In this document: in pieces, positions 30,101-39,633 of the stretch
Layout: each line of letters starts with the position of its first letter
Numbering within the stretch: position 1 is the first letter of the stretch
NCBI GenBank assembly: GCA_947488755.1
Contig: CANLAD010000001.1
Span: 820,247 to 884,246 of the forward strand
Reading direction: 5' to 3'
Origin: an uncultured Erythrobacter sp.
GTDB taxonomy: Bacteria > Pseudomonadota > Alphaproteobacteria > Sphingomonadales > Sphingomonadaceae
DNA length: 64,000 bases
Notes under the pieces: generated by a model
The model's input: the letters and a program-made list of their open reading frames with translations, nothing else
The model's database searches: none
Told to the model about the DNA's origin: nothing
Position numbers and translations under genes: made by a program

Positions 30101-30493
30101 GCGCTGGCGGTTTTCGGCCTTGTCGATCGCGTCGGCTTTGGCACCGATCATCTCCACGCCATGCTCGACCAGCACACCCATCTCGTCGAGCTTCAGCGCG
30201 CAATTGAGCGCGGTCTGCCCGCCCATAGTCGGCAGCAGCGCGTCTGGCTTTTCCTTGGCGATGATCTTGGCGACGATGTCGGGCGTGATCGGTTCGATAT
30301 AAGTCGCATCAGCGAATTCGGGATCGGTCATGATCGTCGCCGGATTGCTATTGACGAGGACGACGCGATAGCCCTCCTCCTTCAGTGCCTTGATCGCCTG
30401 CGTGCCCGAATAGTCGAACTCGCACGCCTGTCCGATGACGATCGGCCCCGCCCCGATGACGAGGATCGAGGATATGTCGGTGCGCTTGGGCAT
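27158..30493 (-). CDS. carB: Carbamoyl-phosphate synthase large subunit
   Basis: CarB makes carbamoyl phosphate from bicarbonate, ammonia and two ATP, feeding pyrimidines and arginine. The 1111 residues hold two homologous ATP-grasp halves (first: [29 protein letters not shown]; second: [32 protein letters not shown]), an oligomerisation domain between them, and a C-terminal MGS-type allosteric domain (about 960-1111). It is a little longer than the E. coli protein. The ATG shares a base with the stop of the preceding lipoprotein gene (TAATG), so carB is translated in an operon that starts at carA, with three extra genes between. Confidence 0.98.
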   Translation of the reverse strand: MPKRTDISSILVIGAGPIVIGQACEFDYSGTQAIKALKEEGYRVVLVNSNPATIMTDPEFADATYIEPITPDIVAKIIAKEKPDALLPTMGGQTALNCALKLDEMGVLVEHGVEMIGAKADAIDKAENRQRFREAMDAIGLESARSGVATTVDQAREVLERTGLPAIIRPSFTLGGTGGGIAYNKAEFDQIVREGIDASPTDEVLIEESLLGWKEFEMEVVRDRADNAIIVCAIENVDPMGVHTGDSITVAPALTLTDKEYQIMRSASIAVLREIGVETGGSNVQFAVNPKDGRLIVIEMNPRVSRSSALASKATGFPIARIAAKLAVGYTLDEITNEITGATPASFEPTIDYVVTKIPRFAFEKFKGTEPLLSTAMKSVGEVMAIGRNFAESLQKALRGLETGLDGFNRVTELEGVSKDVITAAISRRTPDRLLKVAQAFREGLSVVDIQNVTGYDPWFLRQIEAIIAAEREVQADGLPRDADALRRLKAMGFSDRRLATLAVRSVGVAGGLAETKAKSSGLLHTALQAMAGATDEHEVRTLRQKLGVLPVFKRIDSCAAEFEAVTPYMYSTYEAPSFGEAEDEAAPSDRRKIVILGGGPNRIGQGIEFDYCCVHACFALAEQGFETIMVNCNPETVSTDYDTSDRLYFEPLTTEDVLEILRVERQSGEVVGVIVQFGGQTPLKLAHALEQAGVPILGTSPDAIDHAEDRERFAKLVNKLKLKQPQNGIAYTRDEAAARAAHIGYPVLLRPSFVLGGRAMEIVDSEAQLDDYIKTAVNVSGDSPVLVDQYLRDAIEVDVDALCDGKEVRIAGVMQHIEEAGVHSGDSASTLPPYSLAPAIIEEMERQTAELAHALGVRGLMNVQFAVKETEEGADVFLIEVNPRASRTVPFVAKAIGQPVAKIAARVMAGEPLADFDHFRRDLSYMAVKEAVFPFARFPGADPVLSPEMKSTGEVMGIDATFEAAFLKSQIGAGMDLPEAGTVFISVKDSDKAGIIEAARQLRENGFDLVATAGTQHFLSAQGLMIERVNKVAEGQPHIVDRIIDGDIALIFHTTEGWQSLLDSKSIRQAALEKKVPYYTTAAASRAAASAIAAIAPDQLEVRSLQDYYT

Positions 30494-31017
30494 TACTCTG
30501 AGGTCTCGCTTTCGTCGGAGCCGTCTTCGTCGGGAGAACCGGTTTGCATCGCGGCCGCTTCGATTTCGAGCAGGCGCATGTTAGCCTGCTGGCGTTCGCA
30601 CCCGGCGCTCACTATCTCGCCTGCCGGCTTTGGCGCGCCGCGCACGCGATACAGCGCCGGGTCGCGACCCATGAAGAAGACGCCTTTTTCATCGACCGGT
30701 CGCTTCATGAACGCATCGACCGCCGTGCGCGTATTGGCGCTGACCCTGCGGTCGCGCGTTCCTGCGGTTTCGTCACTCCCCTCGACCGTCAGATCCTGAA
30801 GTGCCTCGAGATCGAGCTTGGTGATGTCGTAAGTGTAGATCGGCACCCACATCGCGCCTGGAGCGGCGGAGTCCTCGCCCTCGTCAAAGGCAATCTCACC
30901 GGTCAGCCGTTCGACACATTCGTCAACCGCTTCCTCGCCTTCGCGCGGGTCTTCCGGGAAGAACAGCGAACAGCCGCCAAGCAGCAGGGCCGATGCGATA
31001 GCAAGAACGGATTTCAT
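30493..31017 (-). CDS. Putative lipoprotein between carA and carB
   Basis: A 174-residue predicted lipoprotein: signal [16 protein letters not shown] with lipobox Cys16 and an acidic mature N-terminus. A central part ([20 protein letters not shown]) and an acidic, Ser-rich tail follow. Its stop overlaps the carB ATG and its start overlaps the stop of the gene before it, so its translation is coupled to pyrimidine genes. I do not recognise the family and assign no function. Confidence 0.72.
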   Translation of the reverse strand: MKSVLAIASALLLGGCSLFFPEDPREGEEAVDECVERLTGEIAFDEGEDSAAPGAMWVPIYTYDITKLDLEALQDLTVEGSDETAGTRDRRVSANTRTAVDAFMKRPVDEKGVFFMGRDPALYRVRGAPKPAGEIVSAGCERQQANMRLLEIEAAAMQTGSPDEDGSDESETSE

Positions 31018-31622
31018 CCCTCACTCCCGTTGTTGGGTTCGAATGCATAGGTGAATTTGGTGTAGCGCAGGACGTAAGGCAGCGGGTCGATCCGGCTGAT
31101 TCCGTCGCCGTGAATGAAGGTGCAATTGCGGCGAATGTCCACCAACCGCTCACCATCGCGCACGAGGATGTAGCTTAGGACATAGTGCTGATGCGGCGCG
31201 TTGCGTCTGCCAACGACGTCGAGACGGCGGATGTGGTCGCTGTAATCGCGCAGCACGTCCTCGTCGCGAAAGCCCTGCCGCTCGCGCGCTTCGAGTGCGG
31301 CATCGTGACGGGCGCGGGGATCGAAGGCGTCTTCGGCAAAGCGTCCGTCGGCGGCGACCACGCGGCAATCCATGCGCCCCGCGACCGGCTCGTCGGTTTC
31401 CTCGCGAAACAGGATCGGCCGCCAGAACGCGAGCACCGGCACCCCGCCCTCCCCCGCTTCGAGCGTGACCGAGCCATCGCCCTGGAAGGCAACGCCCTCG
31501 ACGATCTCTGCGCCGGGCCATTCGGCGGACGGCGGCGGGGTTGTCGCCGGGTTTTGGGCAAGTACGCTCGCCGCTAGAAAGAGTAGGTATTTGGAAACAC
31601 AAATGCGAAGAATGAATGGCAT
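31014..31622 (-). CDS. Putative exported protein between carA and carB
   Basis: A 202-residue protein with a likely Sec signal (MPFILRICVSKYLLFLAASVLAQ) and a mature region rich in short beta strands (ILFREETDEPVAGRMDCRVV; LSYILVRDGERLVDIRRNC) with two Cys that may form a disulfide. ATG 31622 is preferred to a start three codons earlier because it forms a TAATG overlap with the upstream gene. It has a 4-base overlap with the next lipoprotein gene. No family recognised. Confidence 0.68.
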   Translation of the reverse strand: MPFILRICVSKYLLFLAASVLAQNPATTPPPSAEWPGAEIVEGVAFQGDGSVTLEAGEGGVPVLAFWRPILFREETDEPVAGRMDCRVVAADGRFAEDAFDPRARHDAALEARERQGFRDEDVLRDYSDHIRRLDVVGRRNAPHQHYVLSYILVRDGERLVDIRRNCTFIHGDGISRIDPLPYVLRYTKFTYAFEPNNGSEG

Positions 31623-32149
31623 TATTCCCACTCACATCTTGAAATAAAGAGCGTGGCACGGCCTTGCAGCATGCCTTGCGGCTTATTTGAGGTCCGTAAA
31701 TTGTAGATTTGTCCATCAGAACCAGTCGTTAAGTTATGTGTTTCAACAATTCCGCTCCTTGGATACCGCACTGTCCAGATGCTATCTGGGCCGCCACTAG
31801 GCGCAAAGTCGCGCGTGATTTCTACTTGATAGTCATTCGCTGAAACCATCGACTTGAGCGCGTCTCGATGAACTATGTTAAGTTCATCATTCTCGGAAGC
31901 CCCGAACGCTATTATGCCCTCCCCTATTTCGTCCGACACAAATCCGTCGTCCTTGTCGTCAAGAAAGAATGTCTGTCCCGACGAAGGGCCGCAGATCGCT
32001 ACCAATCTGAACTTATCTCCTAGAAATGTCTTTGCGTCGGATCTGGCGGCTGCGAGATCGATCCCGGTTAATGCAGCGGGCTCTGATCCATCGGCGCCAC
32101 ACCCGCTCAGCAGCACGCTTAAGCTGGCGAAAAAAAGCCGAAGAGACAT
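31622..32149 (-). CDS. Putative lipoprotein directly after carA, AT-rich
   Basis: A 175-residue predicted lipoprotein: MSLRLFFASLSVLLSGC with lipobox Cys17, then a mature domain with Asp/Gly-rich strands (DDKDDGFVSDEIGEG) and a final Cys (ISRCEWE). ATG 32149 shares one base with the carA TGA. The gene is visibly AT-richer than both neighbours (about 38% GC by my count over 31681-31740) and uses codons such as TTA, AGA and ATA that are rare around it. That suggests recent acquisition or weak codon selection. No family recognised. Confidence 0.68.
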   Translation of the reverse strand: MSLRLFFASLSVLLSGCGADGSEPAALTGIDLAAARSDAKTFLGDKFRLVAICGPSSGQTFFLDDKDDGFVSDEIGEGIIAFGASENDELNIVHRDALKSMVSANDYQVEITRDFAPSGGPDSIWTVRYPRSGIVETHNLTTGSDGQIYNLRTSNKPQGMLQGRATLFISRCEWE

Positions 32150-33327
32150 CACCCCAACCCCCCGACAAACTTCTCGAACAGGTAGAAGCTATCCTGCGGC
32201 CCAGGTGATGCCTCCGGATGATACTGCACTCCGAACGCGCGCTTGCCCTTTACCGCGATGCCGCAGTTCGAGCCGTCGAACAGGCTTACATGGGTCTGCT
32301 TTACTCCATCGGGCAAAGTCTCGCCATCGACCGCGAAGCCGTGGTTCATGCTGGTGATTTCGACCAGACCGGCGCTCTCGCCCCAGCCCTCGCCGACCCG
32401 CTGGACGGGGTGGTTGGCGCCGCGGTGGCCCTGGTGCATCTTGCTGGTCTTCGCGCCCACCGCCAGCCCGAGCAATTGATGGCCAAGGCAGATGCCGAAC
32501 AGCGGCACGTCGGCCTCCAGCAGCGCCTTGATCACCGGCACCGCATATTCGCCCGTCGCCGCCGGATCGCCCGGTCCGTTCGACAGGAACACGCCGTCGG
32601 GCTTCAGCGCCATGATATCCTCGAAGCTCGAGCGCCCCGGTACCACCGTCACCTTCGCCCCGGCGCGGACCAGCGTGCGGAAGATGTTGTCCTTCGCCCC
32701 GAAATCCATCGCGACGACGTGCGGGGTATCCTTCGTGCCCTCGGTATAGCCAAAGCCGAGTTGCCAGTGCCCGCCGCGCCAGTCCTCGCGTTCCTTGCGC
32801 GAAACATTGGGAACGAGGTCCAGCCCCTCCAGCCCCGACCATTCGCGCGCCTGCTCCAGCAAGGCCTCCACATCGAACGCGCCATCGGGCGAATGCGCGA
32901 TCACCGCATTGGGCGCGCCGTTCAGGCGAATGCGGCGGGTGAGCGCGCGGGTGTCCACGCCCGACAGGCCGATCTTGCCATGCGCCGACATCCATTCGAT
33001 GAATTCCTCGCGCGCGCGGAAATTGGAATGTGGAGTCACTTCCTCGCGCACCATGCACCCCACCGCCCCCAATCCGCGCGACTCCACGTCTTCCTCGTTC
33101 GCGCCGACATTGCCGATATGGGGGAAGGTGAAGGTCACGATCTGGCTGTCGTAAGAGGGATCGGTCATCACCTCCTGATACCCCGTCATCGCAGTGTTGA
33201 AGCACACCTCGCCCACCGCCTCGCCGATATGGCCGAAACCCTTGCCCCAGATGACCGTGCCATCGGCAAGGACGAGACACCCGGTCGCGCCTTTCGGCTG
33301 CGCAGGGGTGGTGGCGGATGGGGCCAT
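32149..33327 (-). CDS. carA: Carbamoyl-phosphate synthase small subunit (glutaminase)
   Basis: CarA hydrolyses glutamine and passes ammonia through a tunnel to CarB. The 392 residues comprise the N-terminal carA domain (GCLVLADGTVIWGKGFGHIG, TFTFPHIGNVGANEEDVES) and a class I glutamine amidotransferase domain with nucleophile Cys in FGICLGHQLLGLAVG near 280 and catalytic His/Glu in GVQYHPEASPGP near 365. It is the first gene of a five-gene coupled operon ending in carB. The 152 bases before it separate it from the divergent yqeY gene. Confidence 0.98.
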   Translation of the reverse strand: MAPSATTPAQPKGATGCLVLADGTVIWGKGFGHIGEAVGEVCFNTAMTGYQEVMTDPSYDSQIVTFTFPHIGNVGANEEDVESRGLGAVGCMVREEVTPHSNFRAREEFIEWMSAHGKIGLSGVDTRALTRRIRLNGAPNAVIAHSPDGAFDVEALLEQAREWSGLEGLDLVPNVSRKEREDWRGGHWQLGFGYTEGTKDTPHVVAMDFGAKDNIFRTLVRAGAKVTVVPGRSSFEDIMALKPDGVFLSNGPGDPAATGEYAVPVIKALLEADVPLFGICLGHQLLGLAVGAKTSKMHQGHRGANHPVQRVGEGWGESAGLVEITSMNHGFAVDGETLPDGVKQTHVSLFDGSNCGIAVKGKRAFGVQYHPEASPGPQDSFYLFEKFVGGLG

Positions 33328-33479
33328 GGAGCGCTCCGTCGATCAGGAATTGCCAGCAATGTCGCTAAGACCCAACGGCTAGACCTGCCCCGCGGCTCCG
33401 TCAACCTAGGCGCGGGCGGTCCGATGAGTTAGAGCGCCCGCCAGCATCAACCCATCCACAGGAAAGACGTTTTCAACTC

Positions 33480-33929
33480 ATGATCCGCGACGACATCAAG
33501 GCCGCCACCGTTACCGCCATGAAGGCCAAGGACAAGCAGCGCACCGCCACGCTCCGCCAGATCAGCGCCAAGATTAAGGACCGGGATATCGAGCAGCGCA
33601 CGGCGGCCAAAGAGGTGCCGGATGACGAGCTGGTCACCGCCGTCCTGCAAAAAATGGCGAAGCAGCGGCGCGAATCGATAACCATGTATGTTGAGGGTAA
33701 TCGTGAAGAACTTGCCGAGAACGAGCGCGCCGAACTCGCGATAATCGAGGAATTCCTGCCGCGCATGATGAGCGAAGAGGAAACGAAGGCCGCGATCGCG
33801 AACGTGAAGGCAAGCATTGGCGCTTACAGCGTTAAGGATATGGGTCGGATCATGGCGGAACTGAAAAGCCGCCACGGCGCTGAAATGGATATGAGCCGCG
33901 CGAGCGCTCTTGTGAAAAACAGCTTTTAG
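33480..33929 (+). CDS. GatB/YqeY domain-containing protein
   Basis: A 149-residue helical protein of the YqeY family, related to the tail domain of the GatB tRNA amidotransferase subunit. Family phrases are visible: MIRDDIKAATVTAMKAKDK, TLRQISAKIKDRDIE, AIIEEFLPRMMSEEE and the C-terminal GRIMAELKSRHGAEMDMS. Its role is uncertain; it is often upstream of dnaG and rpoD, as here. The putative ribosome site GGAAAG is about 13 bases before ATG. Confidence 0.93.
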   Translation: MIRDDIKAATVTAMKAKDKQRTATLRQISAKIKDRDIEQRTAAKEVPDDELVTAVLQKMAKQRRESITMYVEGNREELAENERAELAIIEEFLPRMMSEEETKAAIANVKASIGAYSVKDMGRIMAELKSRHGAEMDMSRASALVKNSF

Positions 33930-33938
33930 GACGCCCTT

Positions 33939-34742
33939 ATGAACCGCCGCACGATCCGCCATTCGCTTCTCTTCGCGCCGCTGCTGGCGCTCGCCGCGTG
34001 CGCCGACGAAGAGGTCGGCGATGACACCGCCGAGCTTGAAACCGCCACCACCGATGGCGAAGCGGCGGCGATGGCCGCGGCGGTGGCTCCCATCGACTTT
34101 GCCGACCTTAGCCTTGGTCCGAAGATCGTCGGGCCGCAGGGGCCGGAGGTCAAAACCACCCTGTCCAACGATGCGGGCGTGCTGGCCGACATCACCTCCT
34201 ATGTCGCGTGTCCTGCCGGAATGGAGGAATGCGATCCGGCCACTGCTCCCGACGGCACGATCTACACCTACGTCCACATCGTCTATCCGGGCGAGGACAT
34301 GGACCCGACGACCGGCGCGGGCGACGGAACGGACGACGTGGATGTCGAGGCAGCGACCGCCTTCTTCATGAACGCGCCTGCTCACGGCTTCATGGGCCAT
34401 GCCGGATTTTCCAAGGCCGAGGCGATCGCAGCTGCGGGTGAGGATCTGGAGGTGGTCGTGACATGCGATGATCAGGGCGCGCTCGCCTGGACGGTCAATC
34501 CCGGCGATGGCGGAAACCAGTGGGAGGACGCGGAGCCGCTGACCTTCTTCTGGCAATCGACCCTTCCGCCCGCCGGTCCCTCCGCCGCTTACGAGATCCG
34601 CGCGAACGATGTGACGGCGAGCGGCCAAGGCCCCTACCCCGCCGCCGATGACGGCGCGATCAACATGTGCACGCACATCCGCTCGGGCACTATCCCCGAT
34701 ACTATGCCGGAAAAGGCAAACACCGTCGCCTTGGCCTCTTGA
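33939..34742 (+). CDS. Putative lipoprotein (hypothetical)
   Basis: A 267-residue predicted lipoprotein with signal MNRRTIRHSLLFAPLLALAAC (lipobox Cys21) and an acidic linker (DEEVGDDTAELETATTDGEA). A beta-rich domain follows, with YTYVHIVYPGEDM, AFFMNAPAHGFMGHAGFSKA and VVVTCDDQGALAWTVNPGDG. Four Cys occur in the mature part (in VACPAGMEECD, VTCDD and NMCTHIRSG). It begins 9 bases after yqeY, so it is probably co-transcribed, interrupting the usual yqeY-dnaG pair. Function unknown. Confidence 0.72.
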   Translation: MNRRTIRHSLLFAPLLALAACADEEVGDDTAELETATTDGEAAAMAAAVAPIDFADLSLGPKIVGPQGPEVKTTLSNDAGVLADITSYVACPAGMEECDPATAPDGTIYTYVHIVYPGEDMDPTTGAGDGTDDVDVEAATAFFMNAPAHGFMGHAGFSKAEAIAAAGEDLEVVVTCDDQGALAWTVNPGDGGNQWEDAEPLTFFWQSTLPPAGPSAAYEIRANDVTASGQGPYPAADDGAINMCTHIRSGTIPDTMPEKANTVALAS

Positions 34743-34773
34743 TTGATCGCTTCGCCGGGCGCACTCTTTGCGC

Positions 34774-36618
34774 ATGGCGATAACCCCGCAATGGAAGGAC
34801 GAGCTGCGCGCGCGGATTACGCTGTCGAGCATAATCATGCGCACCGACAAGCTGACCAAAGCGGGCCGCGAGTGGAAGGGGTGCTGCCCGTTTCACGATG
34901 AAAAGACGCCGAGCTTCTACGTCAACGATCAGAAGCAGTTCTACCATTGCTTCGGCTGCGGCGCGCATGGCGATGTCATCAGCTGGATGACCGAGCAGCG
35001 CGGGCTGTCCTTCATCGACGCGATCAAGGAGCTGGCGGCGGAAGCCGGGATGGAAGTCCCCGCTCCCGATCCGGTCGCTGCGAAAAAGGCCGAAAAGCGC
35101 GCCGAGCTGGTCGACGTGACCACCGCCGCGCAGGAGTGGTTTGCCGACAACCTCCACACCTCCGACGGGCGCGAGGCGATGGCCTATCTCGAACGGCGCG
35201 GATTGACGGCGGAGACGTTGCGCGAATTCGGCTTTGGCTACGCGCCGGAGAACAAGCAGGCGCTCCCCCGCAACCTCGCGCGCTTCGATGAGGAGATGCT
35301 GGTCGATACCGGAATGCGGATCGCAACCGAGGATGGCTCGCATTACGACCGCTTCCGCGGCCGCATCATGCTTCCGATCCAGGATGCGCGCGGGCGGGTG
35401 ATCGCATTTGGCGGACGCATCCTGAAGGACCGGGACGGGGTCGCCAAATATCTCAACTCTCCCGACACGCCGCTCTTCGACAAGGGCCGAACCCTCTACA
35501 ATCTGCATCGCGCCGCGCCCGCTTCGCGCCAGACCGGCCGGGTGGTGGTGGTCGAGGGCTATATGGACATCGTCGCGCTCGCTCAGGCCGGCATAGGTGA
35601 CGTTGTGGCCCCCTTAGGCACAGCCTTGACCGAGATGCAGCTCGAAATGCTGTGGCGCATGGTGGAGGCGCCGGTGCTGTGTTTCGATGGCGATGCGGCG
35701 GGTCAGCGGGCGGCCATGCGGGCGGTGGAACGCGCGCTTCCGATGCTCGGTCCGATGCGCTCGCTATCGATCGTGCGCCTGCCCGCCGGAATGGACCCCG
35801 ACGACCTCGTCAACCGTGAGGGAAAGGACGCAATGGAGGCATTGCTCGACAGGGCGAAAAGCGTGCTCGACATATTGTGGGAGGCCGAAAGCGACAAGCT
35901 GCCGCTCACCTCACCTGAGGCGAAGGCGGGCCTGAAAGCGCGGCTGATGGCGCATGTCGACACGATTGCAGATAGCGATGTGCGCGCGCTCTACCGCCGC
36001 GAGCTGCTGGATCGCTTCTCCGCGTTCGCTTACCCTCCGCGCGAAAAGCGTGGCAACAACGGCAAATCCGGGCCGTGGCGTCCGGCGCGTCTTACCCAGA
36101 AAGGCCTCTCGACCGACGCGCGGGTGAGGCTCACATCGGCCATGGCGGGGGGCGCTCGCGATACGCTTCTTGCCGCCGTGATCGCTGGATTGGCCCGGCA
36201 TCCCTCCGAAATCTCGCGCCACGCCGAGGCCCTCACCCGCCTGGCCGATGCGAACCCGAAAGCCGCACCGCAGATCGAATCGTTGATGGAGCTGTCCGAA
36301 ACGCTTGATTCGCACGGCACAAACGCCATATCCGTAACCCAAGGCTATCCTGCCCTACCGGAACACAACCGTTATGCCTTCCTCAAGGAGGCCACACCCC
36401 CCGGTGAAGCGCGCGAGGAACTGGCCGAAGCTGTGTCGCTGCTGGTCCGCAAACCAGCGCTCGAAGCCGCGATGGCGGCGACGGTGGCGAAGTTCGATGA
36501 CGATCCGGAAGGGTCGCTTGCCGAACAGGATCGCTTGCGACAGCAGCTTACGACAGTTGATGAGCGCCTGAAAGCATTCGGGCGTCGCAGGGCCGGGGCA
36601 CCGGTCGAACAGGATTAG
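34774..36618 (+). CDS. dnaG: DNA primase
   Basis: DnaG makes the RNA primers for replication. The 614 residues start with a CHC2 zinc module (CCPFHDEKTPSFYVND, then QFYHCFGCGAHGDVI near 48-68). The TOPRIM core follows (VVVEGYMDIVALAQAG near 255, FDGDAAGQRAAMRA near 305), and then a C-terminal helicase-binding region. I use ATG 34774; a TTG two codons earlier is possible. It is the middle gene of the yqeY-dnaG-rpoD macromolecular-synthesis set. Confidence 0.97.
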   Translation: MAITPQWKDELRARITLSSIIMRTDKLTKAGREWKGCCPFHDEKTPSFYVNDQKQFYHCFGCGAHGDVISWMTEQRGLSFIDAIKELAAEAGMEVPAPDPVAAKKAEKRAELVDVTTAAQEWFADNLHTSDGREAMAYLERRGLTAETLREFGFGYAPENKQALPRNLARFDEEMLVDTGMRIATEDGSHYDRFRGRIMLPIQDARGRVIAFGGRILKDRDGVAKYLNSPDTPLFDKGRTLYNLHRAAPASRQTGRVVVVEGYMDIVALAQAGIGDVVAPLGTALTEMQLEMLWRMVEAPVLCFDGDAAGQRAAMRAVERALPMLGPMRSLSIVRLPAGMDPDDLVNREGKDAMEALLDRAKSVLDILWEAESDKLPLTSPEAKAGLKARLMAHVDTIADSDVRALYRRELLDRFSAFAYPPREKRGNNGKSGPWRPARLTQKGLSTDARVRLTSAMAGGARDTLLAAVIAGLARHPSEISRHAEALTRLADANPKAAPQIESLMELSETLDSHGTNAISVTQGYPALPEHNRYAFLKEATPPGEAREELAEAVSLLVRKPALEAAMAATVAKFDDDPEGSLAEQDRLRQQLTTVDERLKAFGRRRAGAPVEQD

Positions 36619-36723
36619 TCGGCAGACCACATCGCCGGCACGGAATGAAACGGGGCGAACCTGCCGGGCCATCACGCTCGGCTCGGCATGGAACTCGCCC
36701 GGCAATGGATTGTAGAACTGCAC

Positions 36724-38748
36724 ATGGCATCGACCGCGAAAACCGCCGGCAGCGAAGACGCCCCGCTAATCGACCTGAACGAAGCTTCGGTAAAGAAGCT
36801 TATGACCAAGGCGAAGAAGAAGGGCTACATCACCTATGATGAGCTGAACGCCGCCCTTCCCTCAGGCGAAATGAGCCCCGACCAGATCGAGGACATTCAG
36901 ACCGCGCTGTCCGAAATGGGCGTGCGCATCGTCGAGAATGACGAAGAGGCGGAGGCCGAGGCCGAGCAGGATGCCGAGGTCGAGGAAATCGCGGTCGACG
37001 ACGACAAGAAGAAAGACGTCAAGAAAGACCCGAAAGCGCCCGCGGCCAAGAAGACCGGCACCGGGGATCGCACCGACGATCCGGTCCGCATGTATCTGCG
37101 CGAAATGGGCGCGGTCGAGCTGCTCAGCCGTGAGGGCGAAATCGCGATTGCCAAGCGTATCGAAGCTGGCCGCGACATGATGATCATCGGCCTGTGCGAG
37201 AGCCCGATCACCTTCCACGCGATCATCCAGTGGTCTGAAGCGCTCAACAACGAGGACATGCAGCTGCGCGAGATCCTCGATCTCGACGCGATGCTGTCCA
37301 AGGAACCTCCGCCCGACAAGATGGAGGAAGAGGCCGAGGACGACAGCGGCGAAATCTCCGAGGAAACCGCCGGTCCGACGATTCGCGACGATGACGAAAG
37401 CGATGATGACGACGAGTCCGAAGAGGGCGAGGACGGCGAAGAAGGCTCCTCAAAGAAGGACGACGAGGAAGAGGAGGACAACACCCTCTCCCTTGCGCAG
37501 ATGGAAGCCGCGCTGAAGCCTGACGCGATCGAACGCTTCGCGCGCATCACCAAGCTGTTCAAGACCTTCGAGAAATTGCAGGGCGAGCGCGTCGATACTC
37601 TTGCTGCGGGGGACGAGTTCCCCAAGGCGAAAGAGAAGAAGTACGAAGCGCTGTCAGATGAGCTCACCGCCGAGGTCGAGAGCGTGCAGTTTCACGCGGC
37701 CAAGATCGAATTCCTGGTCGACAACCTCTATGCCTTCAACCGCCGACTGACTGCGCTTGGCGGGCAGATGCTGCGCCTGGCCGAGCGGCACAAGATCAAG
37801 CGGATCGACTTCCTCGATTCCTATCTCGGCAACGAGCTCGACGACGCCTGGATCAAGGACAAGGCGAAGAAGGACAAGAAGTGGGCCGCCTTCGCCGAGA
37901 AAGAAGAGGCTGCGATTGAGCGCATTCGCGCCGAAATCACCGACATTGCCGCGCAAACCGGAATGGCGCTGCCCGAGTTTCGCCGCATCGTGAACATGGT
38001 GCAGAAAGGCGAGCGCGAGGCGCGCATTGCGAAGAAGGAAATGGTCGAGGCCAACCTGCGTCTCGTGATTTCCATCGCCAAGAAATACACCAATCGTGGC
38101 TTGCAATTCCTTGATCTCATTCAGGAAGGCAATATCGGCCTGATGAAGGCGGTCGACAAGTTCGAGTATCGCCGCGGTTACAAGTTCTCGACCTATGCGA
38201 CGTGGTGGATCCGGCAGGCGATCACCCGCTCGATTGCTGACCAGGCGCGCACGATCCGCATTCCGGTCCATATGATCGAGACGATCAACAAGCTGGTGCG
38301 CACATCGCGTCAATTCCTCCACGAAGAAGGCCGCGAGCCGACGCCAGAGGAAATGGCTGCGCGTCTCTCAATGCCGCTCGAAAAGGTTCGCAAGGTGATG
38401 AAAATCGCCAAGGAGCCGATCAGCCTCGAAACGCCGATTGGCGATGAGGAAGATTCGCATCTGGGCGATTTCATCGAGGACAAGAACGCGGTGATCCCGG
38501 TCGACGCCGCGATCCAGGCCAACCTCAAGGAAACCGTCACCCGCGTACTCGCCAGCCTGACGCCGCGCGAAGAGCGTGTGCTGCGCATGCGCTTTGGCAT
38601 CGGGATGAACACCGATCACACGCTCGAAGAAGTCGGCCAGCAGTTCAGCGTGACCCGCGAACGTATCCGGCAGATCGAAGCGAAGGCGCTGCGCAAGCTC
38701 AAGCACCCGAGCCGCAGCCGCAAGATGCGCAGCTTCCTCGACCAGTAG
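36724..38748 (+). CDS. rpoD: RNA polymerase primary sigma factor RpoD (sigma-70)
   Basis: RpoD directs RNA polymerase to housekeeping promoters. It has 674 residues: region 1.1 ([20 protein letters not shown]), region 1.2 ([20 protein letters not shown]), a large non-conserved insert with a very acidic tract near 220-260 ([20 protein letters not shown]), region 2 ([40 protein letters not shown]), region 3, and region 4 with the -35-binding helix ([20 protein letters not shown]). ATG 36724 is chosen because family members start close to the LIDLNEAS motif; an ATG 12 codons upstream is in frame. Confidence 0.98.
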   Translation: MASTAKTAGSEDAPLIDLNEASVKKLMTKAKKKGYITYDELNAALPSGEMSPDQIEDIQTALSEMGVRIVENDEEAEAEAEQDAEVEEIAVDDDKKKDVKKDPKAPAAKKTGTGDRTDDPVRMYLREMGAVELLSREGEIAIAKRIEAGRDMMIIGLCESPITFHAIIQWSEALNNEDMQLREILDLDAMLSKEPPPDKMEEEAEDDSGEISEETAGPTIRDDDESDDDDESEEGEDGEEGSSKKDDEEEEDNTLSLAQMEAALKPDAIERFARITKLFKTFEKLQGERVDTLAAGDEFPKAKEKKYEALSDELTAEVESVQFHAAKIEFLVDNLYAFNRRLTALGGQMLRLAERHKIKRIDFLDSYLGNELDDAWIKDKAKKDKKWAAFAEKEEAAIERIRAEITDIAAQTGMALPEFRRIVNMVQKGEREARIAKKEMVEANLRLVISIAKKYTNRGLQFLDLIQEGNIGLMKAVDKFEYRRGYKFSTYATWWIRQAITRSIADQARTIRIPVHMIETINKLVRTSRQFLHEEGREPTPEEMAARLSMPLEKVRKVMKIAKEPISLETPIGDEEDSHLGDFIEDKNAVIPVDAAIQANLKETVTRVLASLTPREERVLRMRFGIGMNTDHTLEEVGQQFSVTRERIRQIEAKALRKLKHPSRSRKMRSFLDQ

Positions 38749-38795
38749 GATCTATTGACGTTTCGTGGCGGACTGGAAGCTGAGGCGCGTCGCGG

Positions 38796-39473
38796 TCAGT
38801 AGCGTCGTCCCGCGTCATCGTTGTAACTGCGCGCGTTCAGGCCATATCGCAGGCGGTATTCGCCGGGAATGACGGGCGCGGGGCCTGCCTCCAGATCGGC
38901 AAAGCGGCGACGCACCTTGTCCAGCTTTTCGTACGGGATCTGCGACCATTCAATCGTGTTGCGGGCGGTCAGAACGTAGTCGCCCGCATAGGTCAGCGCA
39001 TCGGGACGCACCTCGAATGTCGGCGCAATCGCGCCATAACCGCGACTTGGGCGCGAAACCTCCTGCGTGCCGTTCAGACCGCGACGTTCGACCAGACAGC
39101 GCTCGTCTTCGGCAGGCACTTTCGGACAATTCATTCCGTGCGCGACCAGGCGATAGGTGCCGACGGGCAATGCGAACACCCGCACCTGGTAACCCAGCGT
39201 ATCGTTACCGAATGCCAGCGCGCCTTGTCTTCGTCTGAAAGCAAAGACCGAACTGTCATCCGTCACCTCTCCGCCTTCGCGCAGGAAAAAGACATCGAGC
39301 GGCTCGTCGAGATAAAGCTCACTGCGAATGGAAATCACAACCGCGCCCCGGCCCTCGGCAAGCGCATCATCTCTCGAAACGCGCTGTGGCGGAGTGCCAG
39401 GATCGGCGTATGCGACACTGGCAAGATGCGCGCCTAACAAGGCGAGCAGGCATTTCAAATAGATGGACCGCAT
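38796..39473 (-). CDS. Hypothetical exported protein
   Basis: A 225-residue protein with a Sec signal (MRSIYLKCLLALLGAHLASV, cleavage likely after AYA). The mature domain is beta-rich, with VISIRSELYLDEPLDVFFLR, YQVRVFALPVGTYRLVAHGMN and YAGDYVLTARNTIEW, resembling small periplasmic proteins with an Ig-like or transthyretin-like fold; this is only an impression. Two Cys (NCPKVP, RCLVE) may pair. It lies downstream of the DUF1521 gene on the same strand, 160 bases away, beyond a strong hairpin. Confidence 0.7.
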   Translation of the reverse strand: MRSIYLKCLLALLGAHLASVAYADPGTPPQRVSRDDALAEGRGAVVISIRSELYLDEPLDVFFLREGGEVTDDSSVFAFRRRQGALAFGNDTLGYQVRVFALPVGTYRLVAHGMNCPKVPAEDERCLVERRGLNGTQEVSRPSRGYGAIAPTFEVRPDALTYAGDYVLTARNTIEWSQIPYEKLDKVRRRFADLEAGPAPVIPGEYRLRYGLNARSYNDDAGRRY

Positions 39474-39574
39474 GGTCGATATTGCTCCGGTGAAATGTGC
39501 TCGCCGGGGCTACGCCCAATTGACTCTTGACCGCAAGAGCATCGGGTTTGGCGGGCCGGTCCATCGACACGCAT

Positions 39575-39606
39575 AGGGCCGACAATCCTTGCAGATTGTC
39601 GGCCCT
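39575..39606 (-). terminator. Strong hairpin after the DUF1521 gene
   Basis: A perfect 13-bp inverted repeat (AGGGCCGACAATC at 39575-39587, its complement at 39594-39606, 6-base loop) lies 28 bases past the DUF1521 stop. No T-run follows on the minus strand, so it may be a Rho-assisted terminator or an mRNA 3'-end stabiliser rather than a classical intrinsic terminator. Confidence 0.6.
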
Positions 39607-39633
39607 CAGCAGGTCGTCCAAGCGACGCTTGGA

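Noticed and set aside
32218..33432. 404-residue open frame antisense to carA
   Set aside because: Shadow of carA; the sense frame shows every CarA motif.
33411..33450. Hairpin GCGGGCG/CGCCCGC between carA and yqeY as a PyrR-like or attenuator element
   Set aside because: It lacks a T-run and a leader frame, and it lies on the yqeY side; insufficient for a regulatory claim.
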